Positions 1 to 8,482 of a stretch of DNA of 64,000 nucleotides are shown here, piece by piece (position 1 is the stretch's first letter; every line of letters starts with the position of its first letter). The DNA is taken from the NCBI RefSeq assembly GCF_013409065.1, contig NZ_JACBZP010000001.1, forward strand, positions 1,922,001-1,986,000. The letters run 5' to 3'. Made by a program: the position numbers and the translations under genes. Below the pieces are notes generated by a model that worked only from the letters and a program-made list of their open reading frames with translations, did no database searches and was not told where the DNA came from. Source of the DNA: Spelaeicoccus albus. GTDB taxonomy: Bacteria > Actinomycetota > Actinomycetes > Actinomycetales > Brevibacteriaceae.

Positions 1-169
1 CTAAAGTATTTGGACGGTAACCAATACGCTGTGCCGCAGCGAGGACGTTAGCACGCGTCTTCTCGCTTACCGACCCGTATCCGCCGAGTGATCGGGCGAC
101 TGTTGCTCGTCCGACACCGGCAGCGGTTGCTACGTCCGAGATTGTTGGTGAAGATTTGGGCTTTGTCAA
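1..169 (-). CDS. LacI-family transcriptional regulator, N-terminal part only
   Basis: Reading the minus strand from a TTG at 169 gives a LacI-type helix-turn-helix: PTISDVATAAGVGRATVARS, then LGGYGSVSEKTR and the hinge-side IGYRPNTL. The gene runs off the left window edge, so the sugar-binding domain is not visible. A purine-rich ribosome site (GGGGGAG) lies about 5 nt before the TTG; no better start is seen upstream in frame. It lies 82 bp downstream of, and in the same direction as, the kinase at 252-1136, so it may be the last gene of that operon. Its likely job is repressing the adjoining sugar-amine genes through the TGATATCGGTATCA-type sites near 2.2-2.4 kb; that link is inference. Confidence 0.8.
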   Translation of the reverse strand, partial: MTKPKSSPTISDVATAAGVGRATVARSLGGYGSVSEKTRANVLAAAQRIGYRPNTL

Positions 170-251
170 CCTCTCTCCCCCCTCAGACGGTTCAGTAGTC
201 TCTTTCGTGTGGCGCGTGGTCGGCCCGAACTTTTGCCCGTATGTGTTGGCC

Positions 252-1136
252 TCACTGGTCCGCGGGGATGGCTCTGCCGTACCCGAAAGCACCCTCGACT
301 GTGCATTGATCTGCTGCGGCTTGCGCCGCAATGCTCATGCTTCGCCGGAGAACCGTGCCGTCGGGACGATACTTACGGCTCCAGCCTGCCCTAAGCAATT
401 CAACCACGAAAGCTGCGAGATAGGCGTCGCCGCATCCCATAGTGTCGACGAACTCGCCCTCCACTTTGGTGGCAGGCACTCGGATCACACTGCCACCGTC
501 GTACAGCAGAGCGCCCGATGCGCCCATGGTGGCAAGGACGAGAGACGGGCCGAACTCGGCGATCCGGGGCAGTTCGCTTGCCGGATCGACACCGCTATCG
601 TCGGCGGAGGAGAGCAGGGCTAAATCTATCGACGGCCCCACGACTGACAGATACTCGTCCGTGCGGAACTCGCTCTCCGACGAGAAGTCATACGACACGA
701 GGCTACCCGTGGCTTTGAGCTTATCGAGTTCGTTGGTGCTCTGTGAGTAGACGCTTGAATGGACGAGGTCGAAGCCAGCCGCGAATTCAATATCAACAGG
801 TTCCAGCACGTACGCGTCAGACACAGTCACGCCACCGTCATTTCCGCCGAGGAATCTGCGATCTCCGTCAATCGTCTCGATCTCAGTCAAGCCGGTGGGA
901 CCGTGCCGCGAGGTGACATGTGAGGTGTCGATCCCGCAATCGGCGATTGCTGAACTCAGAAATCGCCCGCGTTCGTCGTTGCCGATCACGCCCATGTAAG
1001 CACAATCGGCTCCCAGTGAACGGGCTAGGACGGCAACGTTGACGCAGTTTCCACCGGGATATTCAACGAATCTGTCGACGAATCGGTCAACGATGTTGTC
1101 CCCGAAGCCGAGGATTCTCGGCGTGCTGTGTTCCAT
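252..1136 (-). CDS. PfkB-family sugar kinase, FrlD-like (paralogue 1)
   Basis: 294 aa ribokinase-fold kinase. The N-terminus ILGFGDNIVDRFVD and the substrate motif YPGGNCVNVAVLARSLGA resemble E. coli fructoselysine 6-kinase FrlD; the C-terminal anion-hole/catalytic motif reads DTMGCGDAYLAAF, with the catalytic Asp kept and the usual GAGD Ala replaced by Cys. Expected role is ATP-dependent phosphorylation of the sugar C6 of an imported Amadori-type sugar-amine in the cytosol. It starts 5 bp after the deglycase gene at 1142-2143, so kinase and deglycase are co-transcribed as a pathway pair. The exact substrate cannot be read from sequence; fructosyl-amino acids are the family precedent. It is one of three such kinases in 9 kb. 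Confidence 0.82.
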   Translation of the reverse strand: MEHSTPRILGFGDNIVDRFVDRFVEYPGGNCVNVAVLARSLGADCAYMGVIGNDERGRFLSSAIADCGIDTSHVTSRHGPTGLTEIETIDGDRRFLGGNDGGVTVSDAYVLEPVDIEFAAGFDLVHSSVYSQSTNELDKLKATGSLVSYDFSSESEFRTDEYLSVVGPSIDLALLSSADDSGVDPASELPRIAEFGPSLVLATMGASGALLYDGGSVIRVPATKVEGEFVDTMGCGDAYLAAFVVELLRAGWSRKYRPDGTVLRRSMSIAAQAAADQCTVEGAFGYGRAIPADQ

Positions 1137-1141
1137 GGCGC

Positions 1142-2143
1142 TCAGTACGAGACCACGCGGTAGTAGCGTCGCAGGTCAAGCGAGTGGTCGCGCACCTTTG
1201 CGAGGTGGTGGCTGAACCGGTCCATCACTGCGCTGGCGATCATCGGGGCGAGAAGAGCCCGGTTTTCCCTGCTGACGCCGGGCAAATCGTATCCGGCCGT
1301 GTCGATCACTGTGACGTCGTCGCTATATGACGTGACAAAGTTCTCCACGCGATCCATGAGAGGGCGCGTCTCGTCCTCGCCCAAGAAGAGAAGGACGCTG
1401 GTGTCCTTCTCGAGGAGTTCGAGCGAGCCGTGGAAAAATTCAGCTCCATGCACGCGCGTGGTTTTCAACCATTGCATCTCTTCGAGGATGCACATGGAAT
1501 AGAGGTAGGTGAATCCCCAGAGGTAACCCGTGCCCGTCAAGAAGTGGTAGTCGGTCTCCGTGTGCTTTTCGGCGAATGCCTGGCCGATCGGATCGGCCGC
1601 ACGAGCCACCGCGGTGAGTGCTTCGGGGAGCGCATCCAGATCGGTGCTCAGGCGCTCATAGGAGTCGAACTCGCCGCGGCGATGCAACAAATTCGCGGAA
1701 AGCGTGAGGTACGGAACGTCTATAGGCCATGCTCCCGGCTCCGTCAGCAGAACGCGATCGACGGCTTTCGCGAAGGGGTTCTCGGCGCGTCCCGTCACGC
1801 CGATAGTCAGCGCGCCTTTGGATTTGGCGAAGTCGATGCACTCGAGAATGTCGGGCGTCGTGCCCGATTCCGAGCCGAACACCGCCACGGAGTCCGCGCC
1901 GAAGTCCGGATCGGGCGCGAGGATGAATTCCTTGCCGATCACCGCACGCGCCGGAAAGCTCGACCGGGTCTGGAAGAGGCGTTCAAAGGGGAGTGCCGCC
2001 GCGTACGTGCCGCCAGCTCCGACGAAGTAGAGGTTCTTGTATGGGCCCTCGTGGATCAGCGCCGCGATTTCCTCGATCTGTGGACGGAGCGCGACGAGAC
2101 TCCGCTGTTCGTTGAGGTGTTTGTCCAAGTCGTAATCGAGCAT
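1142..2143 (-). CDS. SIS-domain sugar-amine 6-phosphate deglycase, FrlB-like (paralogue 1)
   Basis: 333 aa from an ATG at 2143 preceded by GAGAGGAA; a TTG at 2176 is in frame but lies in an operator-like palindrome, so I prefer the ATG. Two SIS domains are visible: the first with FVGAGGTYAA and the phospho-sugar loop SESGTTPD, the second with LEEMQW and GAEFFHGSLELLE. Glu222 and His238 are 16 residues apart, as are the catalytic Glu/His I recall for Salmonella FraB (E214/H230) and seen in E. coli FrlB. The C-terminus RRYYRVVSY is like FrlB. Expected reaction: splitting a fructosamine 6-phosphate to glucose 6-phosphate plus amine. First gene of the leftward operon with the kinase; divergent from the transporter operon at 2528. 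Confidence 0.82.
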   Translation of the reverse strand: MLDYDLDKHLNEQRSLVALRPQIEEIAALIHEGPYKNLYFVGAGGTYAAALPFERLFQTRSSFPARAVIGKEFILAPDPDFGADSVAVFGSESGTTPDILECIDFAKSKGALTIGVTGRAENPFAKAVDRVLLTEPGAWPIDVPYLTLSANLLHRRGEFDSYERLSTDLDALPEALTAVARAADPIGQAFAEKHTETDYHFLTGTGYLWGFTYLYSMCILEEMQWLKTTRVHGAEFFHGSLELLEKDTSVLLFLGEDETRPLMDRVENFVTSYSDDVTVIDTAGYDLPGVSRENRALLAPMIASAVMDRFSHHLAKVRDHSLDLRRYYRVVSY

Positions 2144-2161
2144 GAGTTGTTCCTCTCGGTG

Positions 2162-2175
2162 TGATATCGGTATCA
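2162..2175. promoter_or_regulatory. Operator-like palindrome O1, TGATATCGGTATCA
   Basis: Fourteen-bp inverted repeat with 6 of 7 half-site positions symmetric. It lies just after the leftward promoter candidate and 19 bp before the ATG of deglycase 1, a classic repressor position. It shares 12 of 14 bases with the site at 2364-2377. The spacing and central CG fit LacI-family operators; the adjoining LacI gene at the left edge is the natural candidate reader. Confidence 0.5.
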
Positions 2176-2187
2176 AGACGTATCAGA

Positions 2188-2216
2188 ATAATGTCACGCC
2201 AAGTCGCTTAAGACAA
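2188..2216 (-). promoter_or_regulatory. Candidate sigma-70-type promoter for the deglycase 1-kinase 1 operon
   Basis: On the minus strand TTGTCT (2211-2216) and CATTAT (2188-2193) are separated by 17 bp, each with 4 of 6 consensus matches. The expected transcript start falls at the edge of O1, so a bound repressor would block initiation or early elongation. Based on sequence match only. Confidence 0.35.
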
Positions 2217-2250
2217 CACAGACCGCAATGTCGAAGCGCGCAAGCGGATC

Positions 2251-2279
2251 TTGACGTGACCTGAATCACGTGCTAAAAC
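2251..2279 (+). promoter_or_regulatory. Candidate promoter for the first importer operon
   Basis: TTGACG (2251-2256), 17-bp spacer, TAAAAC (2274-2279). The -35 match is strong and the -10 moderate. If real, the leader is about 240 nt and contains O2 at 2364-2377, which would make O2 a roadblock site. Confidence 0.3.
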
Positions 2280-2363
2280 AGACGAGATCCGCGAGAGAAC
2301 GAGGACGCACAAAGGAGGCTAACGGACTCGTGGTCGGCACGTACCCAGAAAAACGTCGGATAA

Positions 2364-2377
2364 AGAGATCGGTATCA
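2364..2377. promoter_or_regulatory. Operator-like site O2, AGAGATCGGTATCA
   Basis: Shares 12 of 14 bases with O1 including the whole right half ATCGGTATCA; its left half is more degenerate (4 of 7 symmetric). The two sites are 202 bp apart in the same orientation, so DNA looping by a LacI-family tetramer is conceivable but unproven. Confidence 0.4.
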
Positions 2378-2527
2378 ATAAATTGAGAGGCAACCATCCG
2401 ATGCCTCCATGACTCGATAGTCCGCGAGGACGCGAGGTAAGCCCACTTCATCATTCCGAACGTGCACAGGCATGAATCCGATAGTTGCCAGCCAGTGCAC
2501 GGCGGCGATACAAGGAGGTAATCGATC

Positions 2528-3850
2528 GTGCGAAGCAGACGAGTAATGGTATTTAGCGCACTCGCGTGCGTGAGTCTTTCACTGAGTGCTTGCGGCGGCT
2601 CCAGCAATGCAAGCGCTAAGACCGAGCAGTCACTGAAGGGCAAGCCCGACTACTCCGGAACGTTGACACTGTTGACCAAGTTCGGGACTCCTGAGCTAAG
2701 TCCCTACTTCAAAACTGTGACCAAGGAGTATAAGAAGCTGCATCCGAAGGTGAAGTTCGAGTTGGATCAGCAGAATGACGAATCGATCAAAGCGAAGACC
2801 AAGAGTCTGGTTTCATCGAATTCCCTACCTGACATCTACTTTACGTGGACCGGGGACTGGCAAAAGCAATTCATCCGCGGGCACCGCGCGATCGACCTGT
2901 CGAAGGTGATCGCGCCGAACACCAAATGGGGAAAGACTTTCGGCAAGGCTGCACTGGATTCGTTCAAATATCACGGCAAATACTACACCATGCCTTTGTA
3001 TACCGACGGAAAATTCATGGGCTACAACAAAACCTTGTTCAAACGTGCGGGTGCTAAGGTTCCGAAAACGTTCGACGGTTTGCTGACAGCCTGCGACAAG
3101 CTCAAGCAACACGACATTACTCCCGTGTCGCTGGGCAACAAGGAAGGGTGGCCAGTACTGCATTACGAAGGCCAACTCGTCGGATATACAGTGCCGCATA
3201 ACGTACTGAAAAAAGACTACGATCCAAAGACTGCAAAATATAGTAACTCGGGATACGTCAAAAGCTTGAGTGTATTGAAGAAATTCGTCAATCACTGTAC
3301 CAAAGGTGCAAGTATGAATGGTGTTTCGTATACAAATGCCATTCAAGAGACAATTAACGGTGACGCTGCGATGTATTACCAGGAGATTCTCGAATTCGAT
3401 CAGAGCAACGCAAAGGGAACGCAGCTGCGTAAGGACGGCTTCGGATACTTCCAACTGCCGGCTCCAGCCGGCGATCAACAGCGCCAAGGTGTGCTGGAGG
3501 GGGCTCCCGAAGGGTACATGATCAGCTCGGCGTCCAAGCATCCGAAGCTCGCGTTGGACTTCCTCAAATTCTTAACAAACCGGAAGAATGCGCGGCTTCT
3601 ATCCGCACCGCCTTACGGTCAGCCGAGTGCGGTGAAGGGCGTCGTATCGACCGACATTGCATCCAAATACGTCACGCAGGCAACGAAGGACATCAACAAC
3701 GCTACGTACCTCGTTCCGTGGCTTGACACCGCGAATACTCCCGATGTTGCGAATACGTGGAAGAGCAGTCTGCAGAAATTCGTCTCCGGAAGCATATCGG
3801 CAAAAGACGTCATGGAACAAGTACGGAAAGCCGCCAAGGAAGCAGAATGA
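2528..3850 (+). CDS. ABC importer substrate-binding lipoprotein (first set)
   Basis: 440 aa. GTG start with AAGGAGG about 10 nt upstream. The signal peptide ends in a lipobox, LSLSACGG, with the lipidated Cys at about residue 22. The mature part has the extracellular solute-binding family 1 (CUT1-type) look: TLTLLTKFGTPELSPYFKTV near the N-terminus and a C-terminal DFLKFLTNRKNARLLS. It should capture a sugar or sugar-amine outside the membrane for the two permeases that follow; the next gene overlaps by 4 bp (ATGA). Codon use is more AT-rich (many Lys, Asn) than the surrounding genes. Specificity is inferred from the deglycase/kinase genes in the same operon. Confidence 0.88.
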   Translation: MRSRRVMVFSALACVSLSLSACGGSSNASAKTEQSLKGKPDYSGTLTLLTKFGTPELSPYFKTVTKEYKKLHPKVKFELDQQNDESIKAKTKSLVSSNSLPDIYFTWTGDWQKQFIRGHRAIDLSKVIAPNTKWGKTFGKAALDSFKYHGKYYTMPLYTDGKFMGYNKTLFKRAGAKVPKTFDGLLTACDKLKQHDITPVSLGNKEGWPVLHYEGQLVGYTVPHNVLKKDYDPKTAKYSNSGYVKSLSVLKKFVNHCTKGASMNGVSYTNAIQETINGDAAMYYQEILEFDQSNAKGTQLRKDGFGYFQLPAPAGDQQRQGVLEGAPEGYMISSASKHPKLALDFLKFLTNRKNARLLSAPPYGQPSAVKGVVSTDIASKYVTQATKDINNATYLVPWLDTANTPDVANTWKSSLQKFVSGSISAKDVMEQVRKAAKEAE

Positions 3851-4824
3851 CGGTCAACGCCGAAGATAGAAGCGGGATTTCCGGAGTGGCTCGGCGAAAT
3901 CGAGCCACTCCGGGATCGCCTCGTCTCAAACCTCAGCCTCGCGGCGTATTACGGGCGCTTGCAGACTACAAATGGATAATACTTGCCGTTATAGTCGTTC
4001 TGGCTTTTGTCTACTATCCAATCGCAGTCAATATCGGCCAGAGCTTCACGGATCATGACATCTTCACGCAAGAAACAAAGTTTGTCGGGCTAAAGAATTA
4101 CCGAATATTGTTTGCTGACCCGATATTCTGGCGTGCGGTAATCAATAATATTCTTTATGCCGTCTTATCGATTGTCGGCCAAGTGTTTTTCCCTCTTCTC
4201 GTCGCTTCTTGTATCGAGTCGTTGCGAAGTGATGGTTGGCGGAAGTTTTGGCGGGCGCTGTACTTCGTGCCGTCGGCTACCTCGATTCCGGTATCCGGGC
4301 TGCTTTTCTACTTCATTTATCAGCCTAATATCGGCATCTTAAATCGATTCTTGGACGCTGTCGGGCTTAGCGACTTGGCGCTGCCTTGGCTCGGCAATTC
4401 AAGTACCGCCATCTTTGCGATCATTCTGATGAGCCAATGGCAGGGCTTTGGTTACTCGACGTTGCTCCTATCGATAGCGATCCGGCGTGTGCCACAGGAG
4501 TACTTCGACGCAGCCAAAGTCGATGGCGCGGGGGCGGTGCGGCGCGCGTTCTCGGTGACCTTCCCTTTGGTACGTGAGATGACCGGATTCGTGGCGTTGT
4601 TTACCGCGACGATGGCGTTCCAGGTATTCACGGAGGTCCAAGTCATGACCGCAGGCGGCCCGGGAAACAGTTCGCACGTCCTAGGTACGTGGCTCTATCA
4701 CCAAGCGTTTGAGGCGAACGATTTCGGGGCGGCAACGGCAATCGGCGTCGTGATCTTCGTGTTGAGCTTCGGGATCGGCGTTATCCAACAAATGTATGCA
4801 CGACGAACCCGAGTGGAGTACTGA
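3847..4824 (+). CDS. ABC sugar importer permease, MalF-like (first set)
   Basis: 325 aa from an ATG overlapping the lipoprotein stop (ATGA). After a basic 35-residue head come about six membrane segments, the first WIILAVIVVLAFVYYPIAV. The cytoplasmic coupling loop is EYFDAAKVDGAGAVRRAFSV (EAA motif), placed as in CUT1 inner-membrane subunits; AGGPGNSSHVLGTWLY follows. It forms the transmembrane pore with the next gene. No ATPase gene is found in this operon or elsewhere in the window. Confidence 0.88.
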   Translation: MTVNAEDRSGISGVARRNRATPGSPRLKPQPRGVLRALADYKWIILAVIVVLAFVYYPIAVNIGQSFTDHDIFTQETKFVGLKNYRILFADPIFWRAVINNILYAVLSIVGQVFFPLLVASCIESLRSDGWRKFWRALYFVPSATSIPVSGLLFYFIYQPNIGILNRFLDAVGLSDLALPWLGNSSTAIFAIILMSQWQGFGYSTLLLSIAIRRVPQEYFDAAKVDGAGAVRRAFSVTFPLVREMTGFVALFTATMAFQVFTEVQVMTAGGPGNSSHVLGTWLYHQAFEANDFGAATAIGVVIFVLSFGIGVIQQMYARRTRVEY

Positions 4825-4857
4825 AGCTCATGCCTCGTTCGGTGATCGGGACTTAAA

Positions 4858-5685
4858 ATGCAAAAATTCCTTTCGACAACTTCCAAGGCTACGCTCTACA
4901 CGTTCCTGATTTGTCTCGGCTTTATCGTCGTCTATCCACTGTTCTGGATGCTCAGCAGTGCGTTCAAAGACAATGCCGGAATCTTTGGAAATCCGTTCGC
5001 TCTTCCAACGTCGCTAAATTGGCAGAACTTCTTCGATGCGTGGAACGACGGCGCTCGGAACTTCGTGCTCGTCAGTGTTGTGGTGACTGTCGTCACTACT
5101 GTCACGACGGTATTAATCAGTGCATGGGCAGCCTACGGGCTGACACGGGTGCGGCTCAAGGGCAATACGGTAATTCTCGGGATCGTGCTGGGCGGACTGA
5201 TGATTAGTCCGATCGCGGCGCTTCTGCCGCTGGTCGACGAATTTCAAGCCATCGGACTGTACAACACCATTTGGGCACTGATAGTCGTCTATACGGCATT
5301 CCGGATACCGTTCACGACATTCCTACTCCGGTCGTACATGATCACGCTGCCGCGAGAGTTAGACGAAGCAGCGCTGATCGACGGGGCATCAAAGGGGCTC
5401 GTCTTCTGGCGAATCATCTTTCCACTGTGTCGTCCGATTCTGTACTCCGCGGGAGTTCTGCATGTCCTGTTCGCGTGGAACGAGTATGCGATGGCGCTGG
5501 TATTGACAAGCAGCACCAAAGTCGAGCCGCTTCCTGTCGGCTTGACGTCGTTGATGGGACGGGTTAACTCGAACTTCGGCGAGATTTTCGCCGCTATGTG
5601 TATCGCTGCGGCTCCGATAATCATTCTGTTCTTCGTGTCGCAACGGTTGTTTGTTCGTGGTCTGGCCGAAGGAAGCGGTAAATGA
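4858..5685 (+). CDS. ABC sugar importer permease, MalG-like (first set)
   Basis: 275 aa, MalG-type length. It opens with a membrane segment (TFLICLGFIVVYPLFWMLSS) and carries the coupling loop ELDEAALIDGASKGLVFWRI followed by FPLCRPIL. Partner of the 3847-4824 permease. The ribosome site is weak. The next gene (epimerase) starts 37 bp downstream, so transport and catabolism are in one unit. Confidence 0.88.
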   Translation: MQKFLSTTSKATLYTFLICLGFIVVYPLFWMLSSAFKDNAGIFGNPFALPTSLNWQNFFDAWNDGARNFVLVSVVVTVVTTVTTVLISAWAAYGLTRVRLKGNTVILGIVLGGLMISPIAALLPLVDEFQAIGLYNTIWALIVVYTAFRIPFTTFLLRSYMITLPRELDEAALIDGASKGLVFWRIIFPLCRPILYSAGVLHVLFAWNEYAMALVLTSSTKVEPLPVGLTSLMGRVNSNFGEIFAAMCIAAAPIIILFFVSQRLFVRGLAEGSGK

Positions 5686-5722
5686 CCAATTCAATTCGTA
5701 TGATCGTGAAAGGCAACGCACT

Positions 5723-6550
5723 ATGGCACTGATGACGGTGGTCGGCTCCAATTTCGCTTTTGATCGCTATTCGCTCGACTATTTCTCTTCAGCGATGGCC
5801 AAACGCGGTATCCACTCGATCGAATTGTGGGGCATCGCACCACATCTAAATCTATTCGCTCGTGATCTCGGTGCCGAAACGGATCGAATTCGCGCATGCC
5901 TGGATCAATGGTCGCTGTCCGTGCGGTGCGTAACCCCAGAACAAGTCATCTACCCGGTAAACGTTGCTGCTTCGGATGAACAACTTCGGGCGCAGAGCAT
6001 CGAATACTTCCGGCGTGCAGCAGCAGTTGCCGAACACCTAGAAAGCCCTTACTTGTTTCTGACGTCGGGCTGGGGCCTCGAAGACGAACCGAAGGAAGCT
6101 GCGTGGCGTCGGTCTGTCTCGTCGTTGACGGAAATTGTTGCTTTCGCTGAGTCCCTTGGCGTGGCGTGCTTGATCGAACCCCTGCAACGCGCCGAGAGCA
6201 ACCTCGTCAATACTGTCGCCGATGTGGAACGCATGCTGTCGGAGATCGGCAAGGACAGTGTAGGCGTGACACTCGATACTGTCGCAGCGTCGGCAAACGG
6301 CGACTCGATCGGCACCTACTTGGCGCGCCTTGGCAGCCGTATCCGGCACATTCAGATTGTCGACGGCACCCCGACCGGCCACCTGGCATGGGGCGATGGC
6401 AACCTGCCGCTCGATGCGTGGATGAAGGAACTCGCGGAGTCCGTCGTCGACGCGTCATTGACGTTCGAACCATTCGGCGATGGCCGATACGCGCTCAATC
6501 CCGAATCGGTTTGGGATAAAGGGCTACCGCAGGTTCGGCGTTGGCTCTAG
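5723..6550 (+). CDS. Sugar-phosphate isomerase/epimerase, FrlC-like TIM barrel
   Basis: 275 aa. I place the start at ATG 5723 (AAAGG upstream) rather than further upstream, since the family begins near MTVVGSNFAFDRYSLDYFSS. Xylose-isomerase-like TIM-barrel features are present: GIHSIELWGIAPHLN, the metal-ligand Glu in CLIEPLQRAESN, Asp in GVTLDTVAAS, the IRHIQIVDGTPTGHLAWGDG stretch and Glu in LTFEPFGDG. E. coli FrlC interconverts psicoselysine and fructoselysine at C3; the same kind of C3 epimerisation of a ketosamine is the best guess here. It is the only epimerase in the locus, so the first cluster likely handles a broader substrate set than the second. Confidence 0.78.
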   Translation: MALMTVVGSNFAFDRYSLDYFSSAMAKRGIHSIELWGIAPHLNLFARDLGAETDRIRACLDQWSLSVRCVTPEQVIYPVNVAASDEQLRAQSIEYFRRAAAVAEHLESPYLFLTSGWGLEDEPKEAAWRRSVSSLTEIVAFAESLGVACLIEPLQRAESNLVNTVADVERMLSEIGKDSVGVTLDTVAASANGDSIGTYLARLGSRIRHIQIVDGTPTGHLAWGDGNLPLDAWMKELAESVVDASLTFEPFGDGRYALNPESVWDKGLPQVRRWL

Positions 6551-6613
6551 TCAACTCGCCGCCAACTGAAAATGTACTGACCACCCGCACGTACGCAGGA
6601 ACGAGAGGAAGCA

Positions 6614-7630
6614 ATGCTTACATCGACGTCCAATGATCTCGAAGCCGTCTATCGACAACCGCTGTCGCATTCACGGCAAATATTCGAAGTTGTCAGTCAA
6701 CACCTTCAGAATCACCCAGATGCAAATATATTTATCCTCGGCGCTGGCGGGGTGCAATTTCTGACACAGCCTGCATACGATCTCATACGCACACGGAGCA
6801 GAGTGCCGGTCTTCTATGAAATGGGGGCGGAACTCGTTAAACGCGGGAACATCAATCTCGGCTACAGGTCACTCGTATTCATGCCATCTGTATCGGGCAC
6901 GACATCGGAGGCCATTGAGGCGCTTCGGCATGCTGAAAACCAAGGTGCCAGCGTCGTCACATTCACAGGAAATCCCGACTCGCCGATAGCGACCGAGGCT
7001 GACTTCAACTATGCAATGTCGCTCGATGACTCGACGTCGTCGGAAATATTCTATTTAGCTTTTCTTGTCGTCGCTCAAGCCGTCGTCAGCGCCAGCGGAT
7101 CCGGAAGGCCGTTTAGTACTTTCGCCGAGGAAATCGAAGCGGTGCCAAGCGCGCTCATGGATATTCGAGACTCGTACGACGACCAGGCGCTCAGCGTCGC
7201 GCATTGGCTGTCTCGCCGTGACTACGTGATGTTTACCGGTGCTGGAAATGTTTGGCCGGAAACACACTACTACGCCATGTGCATCCTCGAAGAGATGCAG
7301 TGGATCCGAACTCGCCCCGTCCATGCCTCCGACTTTTTTCACGGAGCCTTGGAACTTCTGGAGGACGATACCCCAGTCGTCATCATGAAAGGGCAGGATG
7401 CTGCGCGCCCAATAGCAGATCGTGCTGAGAATTTCGCACACCGGATCAGTTCGGAAGTGATAACACTCGACTCGGGAGCAGCGTTGGTACCGAGTCTAAG
7501 CACTGAAATGCAGGCAGATGTCTCCCCAATAGTCTTAGCGACGATGCTGGAGCGCGTGAGCTCCCACCTGGAAGTAATTCGTGACCATCCTCTGACTACC
7601 CGCCGGTACTACAAAGTAATTGACTATTAG
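6614..7630 (+). CDS. SIS-domain sugar-amine 6-phosphate deglycase, FrlB-like (paralogue 2)
   Basis: 338 aa, ATG with GAGAGGAA upstream. N-terminal SIS domain has FILGAGGVQFL and the loop PSVSGTTSEA; the second has CILEEMQW and ASDFFHGALELLE. Glu227 and His243 keep the 16-residue spacing of the FraB/FrlB catalytic pair. C-terminus RRYYKVIDY. Rightward operon position after importer and epimerase and before kinase 2. It is clearly divergent from paralogue 1, so the pairs probably serve different amine moieties; this is inference. Confidence 0.82.
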   Translation: MLTSTSNDLEAVYRQPLSHSRQIFEVVSQHLQNHPDANIFILGAGGVQFLTQPAYDLIRTRSRVPVFYEMGAELVKRGNINLGYRSLVFMPSVSGTTSEAIEALRHAENQGASVVTFTGNPDSPIATEADFNYAMSLDDSTSSEIFYLAFLVVAQAVVSASGSGRPFSTFAEEIEAVPSALMDIRDSYDDQALSVAHWLSRRDYVMFTGAGNVWPETHYYAMCILEEMQWIRTRPVHASDFFHGALELLEDDTPVVIMKGQDAARPIADRAENFAHRISSEVITLDSGAALVPSLSTEMQADVSPIVLATMLERVSSHLEVIRDHPLTTRRYYKVIDY

Positions 7631-7676
7631 GGCGGCGCATGAGCAAGTGGTTGATCCAAGCGTCAAGGAGTGGTGA

Positions 7677-8465
7677 ATGTTCGACGTAGCGTCTGTCGGC
7701 GACAATACAATCGATAGCTACTCGGACTCTCACATGTACGTCGGCGGAAATGCGCTGAACGTGGCGGTCCACCTAGCTACAGCTGGAGCGAGGTCGATGT
7801 ACGCGGGGGCCGTCGGCACCGACAGACTCGGCGTCTTGACGACCGACGCTCTCGCCAGGGCTGGGGTGTCGACTGAGCACGTGTTGCAGTTACCTGGGAG
7901 GACGTCCTATTCAGCGATCGCGCTTCACCACGACGGCGACCGAGAATTCGTGGAGGAATTTTTCGGCGTATCCGACGACTATTTTCCCGACTCACGAACT
8001 ATCGATGAACTCGCCAGGAGAGACTGGGTTCACATCGGCATGCTCCGAGATGCCACGGAACTCCGCCGTGACCTTGCAGAACGTGGATGCCGTGTCAGCC
8101 AAGACTGCGCGGTTAGCACGGGGTTCGACAATCTTGAAATCGCGTTCTGCTCGCGCGACAGTCCCGCAGACGAGGATGCTCTGGCACTGGCGAAAACCGC
8201 GATTACAGGCGGAGCCAAACTCGCGGTCGTCACGCGCGGCGCATTCGGCAGTGTCGCCTTCGACGGCACGAACTTGTGGCGGCAGGAGGCCATACCAGTC
8301 AAAGTAGTCGACACTACCGGAGCCGGCGACACGTTCATCGCCGCCTTTCTCGCTTCGTACGTGAATGGCCGGCCAATTACCGATTGTATTCAGTCTGCAT
8401 CAGTCGCGTCGGCTAGGACGTGTACCCATCGGGGAGGATGGAGGCAAGACCCCTTGTCGAAGTGA
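7677..8465 (+). CDS. PfkB-family sugar kinase, FrlD-like (paralogue 2)
   Basis: 262 aa, a length close to E. coli FrlD. ATG with AAGGAGTGG upstream. N-terminus DVASVGDNTIDSYSDSHMYV then GGNALNVAVHLATAGARS; catalytic motif VVDTTGAGDTFIAAFLA with the Asp base intact. Last gene of the rightward cluster 1 operon, 46 bp after deglycase 2. It ends only 17 bp from the end of the convergent kinase 3 gene, leaving almost no room for a separate terminator. Confidence 0.83.
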   Translation: MFDVASVGDNTIDSYSDSHMYVGGNALNVAVHLATAGARSMYAGAVGTDRLGVLTTDALARAGVSTEHVLQLPGRTSYSAIALHHDGDREFVEEFFGVSDDYFPDSRTIDELARRDWVHIGMLRDATELRRDLAERGCRVSQDCAVSTGFDNLEIAFCSRDSPADEDALALAKTAITGGAKLAVVTRGAFGSVAFDGTNLWRQEAIPVKVVDTTGAGDTFIAAFLASYVNGRPITDCIQSASVASARTCTHRGGWRQDPLSK

Positions 8466-8482
8466 CAATCTTCGAATCTCGC

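Larger units (their letters stand above)
2144..2527. promoter_or_regulatory. Divergent control region between deglycase 1 and the first sugar-amine importer operon
   Basis: 384 bp without a credible gene. It separates the leftward deglycase-kinase operon from the rightward importer operon and carries two related palindromes (2162-2175 and 2364-2377) plus a promoter candidate for each direction. The rightward promoter candidate lies about 250 nt before the lipoprotein start, so either the leader is long or a nearer promoter is missed. Ribosome site AAGGAGG at about 2512-2518 serves the GTG at 2528. Confidence 0.6.
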
